A stretch of 47,072 nt of DNA from Oscillospiraceae bacterium. Lineage in GTDB: Bacteria; Bacillota; Clostridia; Monoglobales; Monoglobaceae. Where the stretch lies: positions 1 through 47,072 of the forward strand of contig SVJR01000009.1 of NCBI GenBank assembly GCA_015068845.1, in the 5' to 3' direction. Shown here in pieces: positions 10,376 through 18,711 of this stretch (positions are counted from its first letter, which is position 1; the number at the start of each line of letters is the position of its first letter). The position numbers and the translations under genes were made by a program. The notes below the pieces were generated by a model. The model was not told the DNA's origin. It saw nothing but the letters and a program-made list of their open reading frames with translations, and ran no database searches.

Positions 10376-11455
10376 TTAGAGTGAATATCTCTTTGTCATT
10401 GGATTAGCTTTATGAGCCTCGTCAATAATTCTTACAACATTTGCAATATTTGCAGGGTCAATGATAAACGCTTTACCGTCCACAAGAGTGTCATAAACCG
10501 CACTGTAGAAACGAGCAGAACCTGATGAAAACGGGTCAGCTGCAAGAGTGCCGGATTCAACATGCTTTTCAACCTTTTCCTGACAATAAATAGGATCACC
10601 TTTTTCATCAGCAAGTGATGCAAACTGAAGAGGCTTAATATCCTGTTCTTCCTTAACAGTGTATGTAAGAGTATATTCACCTGCAACATTCATAACGATT
10701 GAACCCATTGTTCCCTGAATTTTGTAGTGGGGGGGATCTGTGAGGTCGGTGCTGCTTACCTCGATTTCAGCTGAAACACCGTCAGGTCTTTCAAGGATAA
10801 TTCTTGCATAGTCATCGCTGTCGCCCATTGTGTTTATGCTTCTAAGGTCAGAATAGCAAAGCTTTGCATTATCCCATTCGCCAAGAAGATGCATTGCAAT
10901 ACCGATAGGATGCGGAGCTGTGTTGTAAAGACCGCCAGCTACGCAACACTGAAGAGTCTGCCAGTCGTAACGGTGAGCAAAGTTGTTGTATTTAATGTCG
11001 ATTGTTACAAGATCGCCTATCTTCTTTGTATCAATAGCGTTCTTCATATAGTTGATTGTATCAACAAGAATTGACTGTTGGAATACAAGAAGCTGAACAC
11101 CGTTTCTCTGAGCGGTGTTTACCATATCCATAGCTTCTTCATAGGTTGCACCAAAGGGTTTTTCAACAACAACATTAAAGCCGTGGTTTAAAAGATCCAT
11201 AGTGATAGGATAGTGCATCTGTGAGAATGATGCATTTACAACAACATCAATCTCGTCTTTCATTGCAAACAGCTCCTGATATGTTTCAAAAGCCTTGCAG
11301 CCGAATTCTCTGATTGCTTTTTCACGGCGATATTCGATTGCGTCGACTACTGCCACAACATCAAACTTTGTGTTTGCTTCGCTGAGAAAGTATGCACCGT
11401 GAATGTTTCTTCCGCTTCGTCCCTGACCGATAATTGCTATTTTAAGTTTTTCCAT
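10376..11455 (-). CDS. Gfo/Idh/MocA family oxidoreductase
   Basis: A 359-residue NAD(P)-dependent dehydrogenase. The N-terminal Rossmann motif is IAIIGQGRSGRNIHG, followed by VVAVVDAIEYRREKA and the family hallmark VVVEKPFGATYEEA, whose Lys lies in the active site. The C-terminal alpha/beta domain follows, with CCVAGGLYNTAPHPIGIAMH carrying the conserved D/N-xxxH-type segment. The true start is the ATG at 11455 with AGGAGG eight bases upstream; the frame extends further but without a ribosome binding site. It heads the operon that continues through the pseudogene, the isomerase, nagB and nagA. Related enzymes oxidise inositol, glucose or amino-sugar derivatives; the substrate is not determinable here. 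An AraC-type gene is divergent from it and probably regulates it. Confidence 0.92.
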   Translation of the reverse strand: MEKLKIAIIGQGRSGRNIHGAYFLSEANTKFDVVAVVDAIEYRREKAIREFGCKAFETYQELFAMKDEIDVVVNASFSQMHYPITMDLLNHGFNVVVEKPFGATYEEAMDMVNTAQRNGVQLLVFQQSILVDTINYMKNAIDTKKIGDLVTIDIKYNNFAHRYDWQTLQCCVAGGLYNTAPHPIGIAMHLLGEWDNAKLCYSDLRSINTMGDSDDYARIILERPDGVSAEIEVSSTDLTDPPHYKIQGTMGSIVMNVAGEYTLTYTVKEEQDIKPLQFASLADEKGDPIYCQEKVEKHVESGTLAADPFSSGSARFYSAVYDTLVDGKAFIIDPANIANVVRIIDEAHKANPMTKRYSL

Positions 11456-11588
11456 AATTTTGTCCTCCTGAGAACTAAAAAATTTATTAATTCTTATTTT
11501 TATCAGTACAAAATACTCTGCACCATTCCTTTCATTAATAATATAATATTTGTTCAAAAAAAGATATTGTTTTTTCTATAAAAATACA

Positions 11589-11617
11589 TTGCAAAAAATC
11601 TACTTTTATGTTATTAT
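11589..11617 (+). promoter_or_regulatory. Possible promoter of the AraC-family gene
   Basis: TTGCAA, a 17-base spacer and TATTAT resemble a sigma-A promoter. The predicted transcript start would leave only about ten bases before the chosen ATG, so this assignment is tentative. For the divergent catabolic operon no clear consensus promoter is visible in the same 178-base gap, which would fit an activator-dependent promoter. Confidence 0.35.
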
Positions 11618-11633
11618 GGTTTTTGGTGATTAT

Positions 11634-12434
11634 ATGGATTATATTATTTCTTATAACGGTCTTGTTTACAACCACACAAAGAGCGAAATTCCCAACGAAA
11701 AGGAGTTTGCATCGCATACTCACAATAAATATGAGATTTTATACTTTATGTCCGGTGAGGTTGACTGCATCATCGGTAATATGCGCCGCACACTTTCTCC
11801 AGGAGAAATGGTTCTTATCCCGTCACTTTATGTTCATCATATTGAAATTATGGGAAACAAGCCATACGAACGGATTGTTTTGAACTTTGACCGCAGCGGT
11901 GCAGATGAGAAGCTTTTGAAAAAAGTCTTTTCATCGCCAAAAATCATTGATACAAAAGCCTTCCCGTATATTGCCGGAGTTTTTGACCGATTTAAAAAAT
12001 ACAGTAAGATTTTTGCAGACAACGAAAGACAAATTCTATTTTACAGCATACTGACAGAACTTATTTATCTTGCATTTAATGCTCTCAACACCGATTCGGG
12101 TGCAGTAACCTTTGACGGATACAGTACAGCTGCGCGAAAAGCAATCAACTATGTTAACAAGAATCTTTTTGAGATAACAGACATTGATGATATATGCAGA
12201 AGTCTGTTTATCAGTAAAGCGTATTTACACAGGGTCTTCCTCAACTCTCTGGGTATGAGCCCGATGAAGTACCTCAAAAGCAAACGACTGATTGTCGCAA
12301 GAGAAATGATAAGGCTTGGTGAAAAGCCAACCAGTGTCGCCCGGAAAGTATGTTACAATGATTACACAACCTTCTTCCGTGCATATAAGTCTTATTTCGG
12401 ATATTCACCCATTGATACGGAACTTAAAAAATAA
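11634..12434 (+). CDS. AraC-family transcriptional regulator
   Basis: A 266-residue regulator with an N-terminal cupin-type sensing domain (HTHNKYEILYFMSGEVDCII, LSPGEMVLIPSLYVHHIE) and a C-terminal double helix-turn-helix of the AraC/XylS type (DIDDICRSLFISKAYLHRVF, PMKYLKSKRLIVAREMIRLG, FFRAYKSYFGYSP). The last of these is the AraC signature. I prefer the ATG at 11634, preceded by GGTGA, because the upstream extension in frame is Phe/Tyr/Lys-rich, AT-rich and lacks a binding site. It is transcribed away from the amino-sugar/oxidoreductase operon, so its likely role is to sense a sugar and control that operon. The effector is unknown. Confidence 0.92.
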   Translation: MDYIISYNGLVYNHTKSEIPNEKEFASHTHNKYEILYFMSGEVDCIIGNMRRTLSPGEMVLIPSLYVHHIEIMGNKPYERIVLNFDRSGADEKLLKKVFSSPKIIDTKAFPYIAGVFDRFKKYSKIFADNERQILFYSILTELIYLAFNALNTDSGAVTFDGYSTAARKAINYVNKNLFEITDIDDICRSLFISKAYLHRVFLNSLGMSPMKYLKSKRLIVAREMIRLGEKPTSVARKVCYNDYTTFFRAYKSYFGYSPIDTELKK

Positions 12435-12457
12435 AAAAGCCCCACAGGGGCTTTTTT
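12433..12457. terminator. Bidirectional terminator
   Basis: An 11-bp stem (AAAAAAGCCCC with its complement) and a 3-base loop sits between the convergent AraC-family gene and the PP2C-like gene. T runs follow the stem on both strands. Confidence 0.92.
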
Positions 12458-13713
12458 TAATTAAAGTCTATTGGAAGCTCAACATTGCTATCCTCTTGCA
12501 CCGGAGGAAGCTCCGGTTTTGGTTGCGGAGTGTTGTTGCTTTCAATTTCCTGATTTGAATTTTCATCTTCCTGTTCGGGAGTTGCAATGTTTGGCTGAGT
12601 AGGCTGAGTTACGGTGGTTGGATACGGGGTTGGTCGGCTTACATTCTGCTTTGCTTCCTCTTCCAGTCTTTTTCTTTCCTCCTCAGCTTGCTTTGCTTTT
12701 TCAGCCGCTTTTTTCTCTTTCTTTTCTTCCTCATCATTTCTGCCAAGAGGAACCCACGGGTCTGCAACAACCTCAGGTTTTATATCACGATAAGTAAAGC
12801 TGCTCACCATAATCTTCCACTTTTCAACCAATGCTTCTGCACCTTTTTGCAATGGAGCGCCAAATATGGAGCAAATAACAATTATGATTGCAGCCAAAAC
12901 CGCCATAAACAAGTATCTGAGTTTTACACCAAAAAGCCTTGCATTGTCTTTTGCAACGGTAATCTGTATAGTATAGGTTTCCTCTGGATTTTTTTCTGTT
13001 GCTAAATCCATTAGTTTTTCAGCTTTTTCGTCAAGCTTCAGTTTGTCATTATCAATAATTTCCGCAATTGTATCAACATCAACTGCGTCTGTTACACTTT
13101 TACTCAGAACAAGGAATGTATCCTTGTTTTTTACCTTTATTTTTTCCGAAATATGCGGTTCTGCCACGCAGTCCTCTGCCATATATCCAATGTACGGTGC
13201 GGTAGCTTTTTTTACTTTTTTGATTTCAATCTCATCGTCATTTTCGACAGTTTCTTCAACTTCCACAAATTGGGGCATATCACCGGAGAGCAACTTTATT
13301 TTTTTGTCACGCTGCATAAAAATAGGAACATCACCTATGTTATATGCACGGACAAAATCATTTTCAAAAAACAGTATACCCGTCTTTACACATACTTTTT
13401 TCCCGCCTGCCCGAAAAGACCGTCCCTTAATAAGTTCATTGCAACGCGAAAAGCTATCACTGTAAGCCGCATTAAAATCAAGACCTACGCATTCACCGAG
13501 AGAATCTGTAAACAAAAAAGCTGCATCACTGCCACTGAATTCACTTTCCGAACCGTCTGCAACAGCAAGCAGGGTACGACGGCGCGAACTATTAAAAAAC
13601 TCTACACAGCCCGTTTCACCAATATTCACTTTAACAGTGCCGTTAAGTAAATAGTTATGCATATTAAAACCGTCTTCGGGAGAATTTGTAATGACAAAAC
13701 CAAAATATTTCAT
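12457..13713 (-). CDS. Membrane-anchored degenerate PP2C-like protein with proline-rich tail
   Basis: A 418-residue protein that I read as a divergent PPM/PP2C phosphatase fold. LLAVADGSESEFSGSDAAFLF resembles the AVADGMGG strand and helix (Asp53 kept). VRAYNIGDVPIFMQRDKKI resembles the VGDSRAY strand. APYIGYMAEDCVAEPHI resembles the stretch before the SDG motif, but the SDG itself is replaced by SKS (residues 204-206), and no clear terminal DN pair is visible. A single membrane helix spans about 266-284. It is followed by a Lys/Glu-rich coiled segment and a Pro/Thr/Gln/Asn-rich tail reaching the end. The phosphatase-like part should be cytosolic and the tail outside. Loss of the SDG aspartate suggests a pseudophosphatase or binding module. 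A TTGACA/TAGAAT promoter lies upstream and the gene is monocistronic. Confident of the coding sequence, moderately of the homology. Confidence 0.72.
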   Translation of the reverse strand: MKYFGFVITNSPEDGFNMHNYLLNGTVKVNIGETGCVEFFNSSRRRTLLAVADGSESEFSGSDAAFLFTDSLGECVGLDFNAAYSDSFSRCNELIKGRSFRAGGKKVCVKTGILFFENDFVRAYNIGDVPIFMQRDKKIKLLSGDMPQFVEVEETVENDDEIEIKKVKKATAPYIGYMAEDCVAEPHISEKIKVKNKDTFLVLSKSVTDAVDVDTIAEIIDNDKLKLDEKAEKLMDLATEKNPEETYTIQITVAKDNARLFGVKLRYLFMAVLAAIIIVICSIFGAPLQKGAEALVEKWKIMVSSFTYRDIKPEVVADPWVPLGRNDEEEKKEKKAAEKAKQAEEERKRLEEEAKQNVSRPTPYPTTVTQPTQPNIATPEQEDENSNQEIESNNTPQPKPELPPVQEDSNVELPIDFN

Positions 13714-13748
13714 CAAAGCACCTCAAATCATCATTTACGATATCTTAA

Positions 13749-13777
13749 ATTCTATCACATACTCAAAAGCGTGTCAA
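13749..13777 (-). promoter_or_regulatory. Sigma-A promoter of the PP2C-like gene
   Basis: On the minus strand TTGACA, a 17-base spacer and TAGAAT stand 36 bases upstream of the ATG at 13713. Only one base departs from consensus. Confidence 0.85.
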
Positions 13778-13786
13778 CTGTTGGTA

Positions 13787-14305
13787 TCAGAACAGATAAA
13801 AAAAACTTCCCGAGATAAACATTGCAACCAATGCAATAGCAAAAATATATTTGGAAATACCGACAATTAAAGCAATAATAGAAAATAATTTTGCTTTTGA
13901 GGAATACTCTTTTGCCTTAACATAATTTGATACTTCATTTTCACTTTTTGTCAGTGCTGAAAAAATTATTGCTGCAACCCCGAATATAACACTGCCAAAT
14001 ACTGCGCTGATAATAGACAATACAAGATAATCTTTTATATCTTTTTTTTGCACCTGCCACTGACAGCCTGGCGTTTCAATGCAAACATTTTCTACTGCTT
14101 GTTCGGTTTCAATTTTAATATTATTATCAGTGGTCAAAACATCATTATATGTTGATTTCACACCTTCGGACAACGGAGACTCACTGTCTTTTTCGGTAAT
14201 CGGTTCTTCCATCGTAGCGTTTATAGATGGCAGTTTACCGTGTCCGCAATGAACACACCATATATTTTCATTATCATTATAAGCTCCGCATTTAGGGCAA
14301 TACAT
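13787..14305 (-). CDS. Zinc-ribbon membrane protein with CD225/dispanin-like region
   Basis: A 172-residue protein. It begins with a zinc ribbon MYCPKCGAYNDNENIWCVHCG, followed by about 80 acidic, low-complexity residues. Two hydrophobic segments (about 105-128 and 145-170) flank a loop KSENEVSNYVKAKEYSSKAK. The order hydrophobic helix, small polar loop with paired residues, and second helix resembles the CD225/dispanin family. The function of bacterial members is unknown. I chose the ATG at 14305 with AAGGAG nine bases upstream; the longer frame has no site. A TGTCGAA heptamer, the core Spo0A box, lies 41 bases before the start, and the gene directly follows the spoIIA operon, so a sporulation or stationary-phase connection is conceivable but unproven. 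Confidence 0.72.
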   Translation of the reverse strand: MYCPKCGAYNDNENIWCVHCGHGKLPSINATMEEPITEKDSESPLSEGVKSTYNDVLTTDNNIKIETEQAVENVCIETPGCQWQVQKKDIKDYLVLSIISAVFGSVIFGVAAIIFSALTKSENEVSNYVKAKEYSSKAKLFSIIALIVGISKYIFAIALVAMFISGSFFYLF

Positions 14306-14343
14306 ATTCAACCGCTCCTTGTCATAAAATCTAGTTATATTTG

Positions 14344-14354
14344 ATTTCGACAAA
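14344..14354 (-). promoter_or_regulatory. Candidate Spo0A box
   Basis: TTTGTCGAAAT on the minus strand contains the TGTCGAA core of the Spo0A binding site. It lies in the short gap between sigF and the zinc-ribbon gene. The heptamer also occurs by chance inside coding sequence in this window, for example near 13245 and 20995, so the evidence is positional only. Confidence 0.4.
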
Positions 14355-14405
14355 TAAAGCGTGCATCCCTGTTTAAATAATAAATTTTAACAAAAACTTT
14401 ACATT

Positions 14406-15143
14406 TTACGGCACAAGCTTTTCCCGCATTGCGGCAAGAAGTTTTTTTTCTATTCTTGAAACCTGAACCTGAGATATTCCAAGTTGAGCTGCAATCTGAG
14501 CCTGAGTGTATTCCTTAAAGTATCTAAGGATTATTATTTTTTGCTCTCTGGGTTCAAAGTCTGCCAGTAACTGCCTGATAAGAATTTTATTTATTACCTC
14601 ACCCTCACAATTGTCACGACTTTCAAGCCTGTCAGCTAGAGTTTTGTTATCTTTTTCACCATCGTCATAGGTTGCATTTATTGACTCTGGCTTTATTCCT
14701 GCATCAAGTGCAACAGCAATATCTTCGGCACTTACACCCAGTTCAGCTGACAAAGTCTGAACCGTTGGCTCACTTCCTGTTTCAGTTATTATTTTCTCAC
14801 GCAATGCCAATGCTTTTATCGCAAGTTCTTTTATACTTCGGCTCACCTTTATAATACCGTCATCCCGTATAAACCTCTTGATTTCACCCATAATCATAGG
14901 AACGGCATAGGTTGAAAACTTAACATTAAACGATAAATCAAACTTCTGCACAGACTTTACAAGACCGATACAGCCAATCTGGAACAAATCCTCGGCATCA
15001 ACACCTCTACCATAAAACCGCTTGACAGCACTGTGAACAAGCCCCATATTTTCTTCAACGATTATATCCATTGCAGATTTATCGCCGGCTTTGGCAAGCA
15101 CAAGCAATTCTTCAATATTCTCGTTATATTTTTTTGTCTGCAC
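14406..15143 (-). CDS. sigF: RNA polymerase sigma factor F (early forespore)
   Basis: SigF directs early gene expression in the forespore and is held inactive by SpoIIAB. The 245-residue protein has sigma-70 regions 2, 3 and 4: NMGLVHSAVKRF and AEDLFQIGCIGLVKSVQKFD (region 2.1-2.2), VKFSTYAVPMIMGEIKRFIR (2.3-2.4), an SAELGVSAEDI region-3 helix, and region 4 with EREQ-like PREQKIIILRYFKEYTQAQI followed by the ISQVQVSRIEKK helix-turn-helix. The start is GTG with AGGGGG six bases upstream. It follows spoIIAB by two bases. Sequence alone can confuse SigF and SigG, but the two upstream genes settle it. Confidence 0.95.
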   Translation of the reverse strand: MQTKKYNENIEELLVLAKAGDKSAMDIIVEENMGLVHSAVKRFYGRGVDAEDLFQIGCIGLVKSVQKFDLSFNVKFSTYAVPMIMGEIKRFIRDDGIIKVSRSIKELAIKALALREKIITETGSEPTVQTLSAELGVSAEDIAVALDAGIKPESINATYDDGEKDNKTLADRLESRDNCEGEVINKILIRQLLADFEPREQKIIILRYFKEYTQAQIAAQLGISQVQVSRIEKKLLAAMREKLVP

Positions 15144-15145
15144 GG

Positions 15146-15565
15146 TTATCCCCCTATGCGTTTTCTCATTCTTACCGTTGTTCCTTCACCTGGCCCGGAT
15201 TCCACATACAGCTCGTCCATAAAGGTTTGCATAACTGTAAAGCCCATTCCGCTCCTTTCATAATCCGGTCTTGATGTGTAAAGCGGTTGCATAGCTTGTC
15301 CTATATCCTCGATTCCTACGCCAAAATCAGTAACCTCAATTTCAAACACCGAATCGATAACCTTACACACAATTTTCACTACACCTTTCATATTTGCGTA
15401 GCCGTGAACAATCGAATTGGTTACCGCCTCTGAAACCGCAGTTTTTATATCCGACATTTCTTCCACACTTAAATCCAGTTGCACCGAAAAAGCAGCAACA
15501 GCAGCGCGAACAAACGACTCGTTACAGCTTTTTGCCGGAACCTCAAGTTTCATATAATTTTCCAT
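15146..15565 (-). CDS. spoIIAB: Anti-sigma F factor, serine kinase
   Basis: SpoIIAB binds and inhibits sigma-F and also phosphorylates SpoIIAA. The 139-residue protein shows the GHKL ATPase motifs: [11 protein letters not shown] with Glu46 and Asn50 (N box), TDFGVGIED with Asp80 (G1) and [15 protein letters not shown] (G2). These are the expected kinase residues, so it should be active. The start is the second methionine of the frame at 15565, with AAGGAGGG eight bases upstream; a longer frame overlapping spoIIAA has no site. Position between spoIIAA and sigF is the classical order. Confidence 0.96.
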   Translation of the reverse strand: MENYMKLEVPAKSCNESFVRAAVAAFSVQLDLSVEEMSDIKTAVSEAVTNSIVHGYANMKGVVKIVCKVIDSVFEIEVTDFGVGIEDIGQAMQPLYTSRPDYERSGMGFTVMQTFMDELYVESGPGEGTTVRMRKRIGG

Positions 15566-15581
15566 ATGTATTCCCTCCTTT

Positions 15582-15890
15582 TTAATGACTGCAATCAAGA
15601 ATCTTTTTCAATCCTGAAATTTCAAGTATTTTATCGACCTGCGGATTTACTCTGATAATCATCACTTTGCCGCCCCTTGCCTGAATTTCCTTATACCTGC
15701 CCGCAATAACCCCAATGCCCGAGCTGTCCATAAACCCCACATCATCAAAATCCAGAATCAAATTCACAATATTCTGCGAGTTTATCTCCCTATCAAGTGC
15801 ATCACGCAATTTCGGTGCCGTATGATGGTCAAGTTCACCACTTAGCTTTGCCACAAGCGTTGTTCCTATAACCTCAAGCCGTATATCCAT
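15582..15890 (-). CDS. spoIIAA: Anti-anti-sigma F factor
   Basis: SpoIIAA is the STAS-domain protein that, when unphosphorylated, releases sigma-F from SpoIIAB in the forespore. The 102-residue length is normal. The phosphorylation-site motif [16 protein letters not shown] is intact (serines 56/57). The N-terminal strand pattern [20 protein letters not shown] is typical of the family. The ATG is preceded by AGGAGGT. It is first in the operon, below a sigma-H-like promoter. Confidence 0.96.
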   Translation of the reverse strand: MDIRLEVIGTTLVAKLSGELDHHTAPKLRDALDREINSQNIVNLILDFDDVGFMDSSGIGVIAGRYKEIQARGGKVMIIRVNPQVDKILEISGLKKILDCSH

Positions 15891-15925
15891 CAGGATACCT
15901 CCTTCTCTTTTTATTCTTTTATACC

Positions 15926-15953
15926 CTTCAATATTTTTACATAATTTTCCTTT
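15926..15953 (-). promoter_or_regulatory. Sigma-H-like promoter of the spoIIA operon
   Basis: On the minus strand AAAGGAAAA matches the sigma-H -35 consensus RNAGGAWWW. After 12 bases comes ATTGAAG, which differs from the -10 consensus RNNGAAT only in its last base. The predicted start lies about 30 bases before spoIIAA. The B. subtilis spoIIA operon is transcribed by sigma-H with Spo0A; I see no clear TGTCGAA box in this gap. Confidence 0.65.
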
Positions 15954-15990
15954 TCATCTTTACTCTTTCGTATTCCGAAAAAAGACAAAA

Positions 15991-16023
15991 AAATACAGCC
16001 GATGACTTGCATCGACTGTATTT
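15991..16023 (-). terminator. Terminator after valS
   Basis: On the minus strand a 14-bp stem (one G-U pair) with a 5-base loop is followed by TTTTTTGTC and a second T run. It ends the long lon-to-valS transcript and separates it from the spoIIA operon. Confidence 0.88.
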
Positions 16024-16049
16024 GTCATTTTTTTACAAAAGTTCTTTTT

Positions 16050-18677
16050 TTATGCCATTTTTTCAAGGCTCTCAAGAACCTTTTCAAGCATAGCTTTATA
16101 TTTTTCACCCTTCTGGCGTTCTTCTTCAACAACCGCCGCGGGAGCCTTGTCGGTAAAGCCTTTGTTTGAAAGCTTACCCTCAACACGCTTTATTTCGCCT
16201 TCGAGTCTTGTCTTCTCCTTGGTGAGTCGTTCAATTTCCTTTTCTTTATCAACCAACTCGTCCATAGGAAGGAGAATTTCAGCATTTGCAGTAACTACAG
16301 AAACTGTGTTTTCGGGAAGTGCAGTTTTATCTGCCTTAATTTCGATTTCTGATGCTCCTGCAAGCTTTTCAAAGAATACGCCTGCTTCATCAAAAAGTGC
16401 ACTTTCTTTGGTTACAACATAGAGCTTAACCTTCTTAGAAGGAGGAACATTCATTTCGTTGCGGACATTTCTGATACCCTTGATAGCATCCATAATGCCA
16501 ACCATTTCCTGCTCTGCTTTTGCATCTGCAAGACATTCGCAGTATTCGGGCCACTGAGAAATCATAATGCTTTCACCGTTGTGGGGAAGTGCCTGCCAGA
16601 TTTCTTCGGTAATGAACGGCATAAAGGGATGCAACAGTTTGAGTGTATTTGAGAGAACATAGGTAAGAACCTGCTGTGCTGTAATGTTGCTTTCACCCTC
16701 AACGAAGAATCTGGGCTTAACAAACTCAATATACCAATCACAGAATTCGTCCCAGATGAAGTCATAAAGCTTCTGTACAGCTATACCAAGCTCATATTTT
16801 TCAAGGTTTTCTGTTACCTCTTTTACGAGTTCGTTATATCTGTGAAGAATCCACTTATCCTCAATATGCAGCTTATCCTTTGCGGGGAGTTCAAGCTTGT
16901 CGATTGAAAGATTCATCATAACAAATCTTGAAGCATTCCAGATTTTGTTTGCAAAGTTACGGCTTGCTTCAACTCTCTCGATATAGAATCTCATATCGTT
17001 ACCGGGCGAGTTACCGGTAGCAAGAGTAAATCTGAGTGCATCTGCGCCATACTTGTCAACGATTTCGAGCGGGTCAATACCGTTACCGAGAGACTTACTC
17101 ATTTTTCTGCCCTGACCGTCGCGAACAAGGCCGTGAATATACACATGCTTGAACGGTTCCTTATCCATATGCTCAAGACCTGAGAAAATCATTCTTGCAA
17201 CCCAGAAGAAAATTATGTCATAGCCGGTAACAAGAACTGATGTGGGATAGAAATAATCAAGGTCATCTGTCTTTTCGGGCCAGCCGAGTGTTGAGAACGG
17301 CCAAAGAGCTGAGCTGAACCATGTATCAAGGACATCGTCTTCCTGCTTTACCTTACCGCCGCACTTGGGACAGGTATCAATGTCTGTTTTGGAAACTGTC
17401 ATTTCGCCGCATTCCGAACAATAAAACGCCGGAATTCTGTGACCCCACCAGAGCTGACGGGAAATACACCAGTCATGGACATTTTCCATCCAATTCATAT
17501 ATGTTTTTGAGAATCGGTCGGGAATAAATGAAACATCGCCGTCTTTAACAACCTCAATAGCACGCTTTGCAAGGGGTTCCATCTTTACAAACCACTGATT
17601 TGAGGTAAGCGGCTCAACTGTTGTACCACAGCGGTAGCACTGACCGACATTATGTGAATGTTCCTCAACCTTAACAAGAAGACCAAGTTCTTCAAGGTCT
17701 TTAACCATTTCACGACGAGCTTCGTATCTGTCCATTCCTTCGTACTTGCCACCATAGGAATTGATGGTTGCATCGTCGTTGAGAACCTTTATCTGTTCCA
17801 GGTTGTGCCTTAAGCCAACCTCAAAGTCGTTGGGGTCATGTGCAGGAGTAATCTTAACACAGCCTGTACCGAACTCCTTATCAACATATTCATCAGCAAT
17901 AACAGGGATTTCTCTGCCCACAAGCGGTAAGATAAGCATCTTGCCAACAAGGTCCTTATATCTTTCATCCTCAGGATTAACTGCAACTGCAGTATCACCA
18001 AGAAGAGTTTCAGGACGGGTAGTTGCAATTGTAACAAACTGGTCACTATCCTTAACCGGATACTTAATGTGCCAGAAGTTACCTGCCTGCTCTGCATACT
18101 CAACCTCGGCGTCCGAAAGCGCTGTCATACAGTGGGGGCACCAGTTTATAATTCTGTTGCCACGATAGATAAGGCCTTTGTTATAGAGATTAACAAACAC
18201 TTCGCGAACAGCCTTTGAGCAGCCTTCGTCCATTGTAAAGCGTTCTCTGTCCCAGTCACAGGAGCAGCCAAGCTTTTTAATCTGGTTAATTATGCGGTTA
18301 CCATACTGTTCTTTCCACGCCCATACAAGTTTAAGGAATTCGTCACGGCCTAAATCGTGACGGGTAAGACCCTTTTCCTTACGGAGATTTTCCTCAACCT
18401 TAATCTGTGTTGCGATACCTGCGTGGTCGGTTCCGGGAACCCACAGTGCCGCATAGCCTTGCATTCTTTTTGTTCTGATAAGTATATCCTGGAATGTTTC
18501 GTCCAGAGCGTGACCCATATGCAACTGACCTGTTACATTGGGCGGAGGAATCACAATTGTGAACGGCTCCTTATTTTTATCAATTTTTGTATGGAAATAT
18601 CCTTTTTCAACCCAAGTGCTGTAAATCCTGTCTTCAACAGCTTTCGGGTCATATGTCTTTGGTAATTCTTTTGCCAA
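16050..18677 (-). CDS. valS: Valyl-tRNA synthetase
   Basis: ValS charges tRNA(Val). The 875-residue protein has the class I signatures [20 protein letters not shown] (HIGH motif) and [16 protein letters not shown] (KMSKS), plus CP1 editing-domain sequence including [20 protein letters not shown]. Zinc-type cysteine pairs appear at [12 protein letters not shown] and CSECGEMTV...CPKCGGKV. The C-terminus is the expected coiled coil ([20 protein letters not shown]). The start is TTG at 18677 with AAAGGGG nine bases upstream; there is no nearer ATG. It is last in a seven-gene operon, 34 bases after tyrS. No T-box leader is present in that gap. Confidence 0.98.
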   Translation of the reverse strand: MAKELPKTYDPKAVEDRIYSTWVEKGYFHTKIDKNKEPFTIVIPPPNVTGQLHMGHALDETFQDILIRTKRMQGYAALWVPGTDHAGIATQIKVEENLRKEKGLTRHDLGRDEFLKLVWAWKEQYGNRIINQIKKLGCSCDWDRERFTMDEGCSKAVREVFVNLYNKGLIYRGNRIINWCPHCMTALSDAEVEYAEQAGNFWHIKYPVKDSDQFVTIATTRPETLLGDTAVAVNPEDERYKDLVGKMLILPLVGREIPVIADEYVDKEFGTGCVKITPAHDPNDFEVGLRHNLEQIKVLNDDATINSYGGKYEGMDRYEARREMVKDLEELGLLVKVEEHSHNVGQCYRCGTTVEPLTSNQWFVKMEPLAKRAIEVVKDGDVSFIPDRFSKTYMNWMENVHDWCISRQLWWGHRIPAFYCSECGEMTVSKTDIDTCPKCGGKVKQEDDVLDTWFSSALWPFSTLGWPEKTDDLDYFYPTSVLVTGYDIIFFWVARMIFSGLEHMDKEPFKHVYIHGLVRDGQGRKMSKSLGNGIDPLEIVDKYGADALRFTLATGNSPGNDMRFYIERVEASRNFANKIWNASRFVMMNLSIDKLELPAKDKLHIEDKWILHRYNELVKEVTENLEKYELGIAVQKLYDFIWDEFCDWYIEFVKPRFFVEGESNITAQQVLTYVLSNTLKLLHPFMPFITEEIWQALPHNGESIMISQWPEYCECLADAKAEQEMVGIMDAIKGIRNVRNEMNVPPSKKVKLYVVTKESALFDEAGVFFEKLAGASEIEIKADKTALPENTVSVVTANAEILLPMDELVDKEKEIERLTKEKTRLEGEIKRVEGKLSNKGFTDKAPAAVVEEERQKGEKYKAMLEKVLESLEKMA

Positions 18678-18711
18678 AGGATTCAGCCCCTTTCATATAA
18701 TTTATAAGTAA

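Noticed and set aside
11456-11633. Clear promoter for the amino-sugar operon
   Set aside because: Several AT-rich partial matches exist on the minus strand, but none has both boxes at acceptable quality and spacing, so none was listed.
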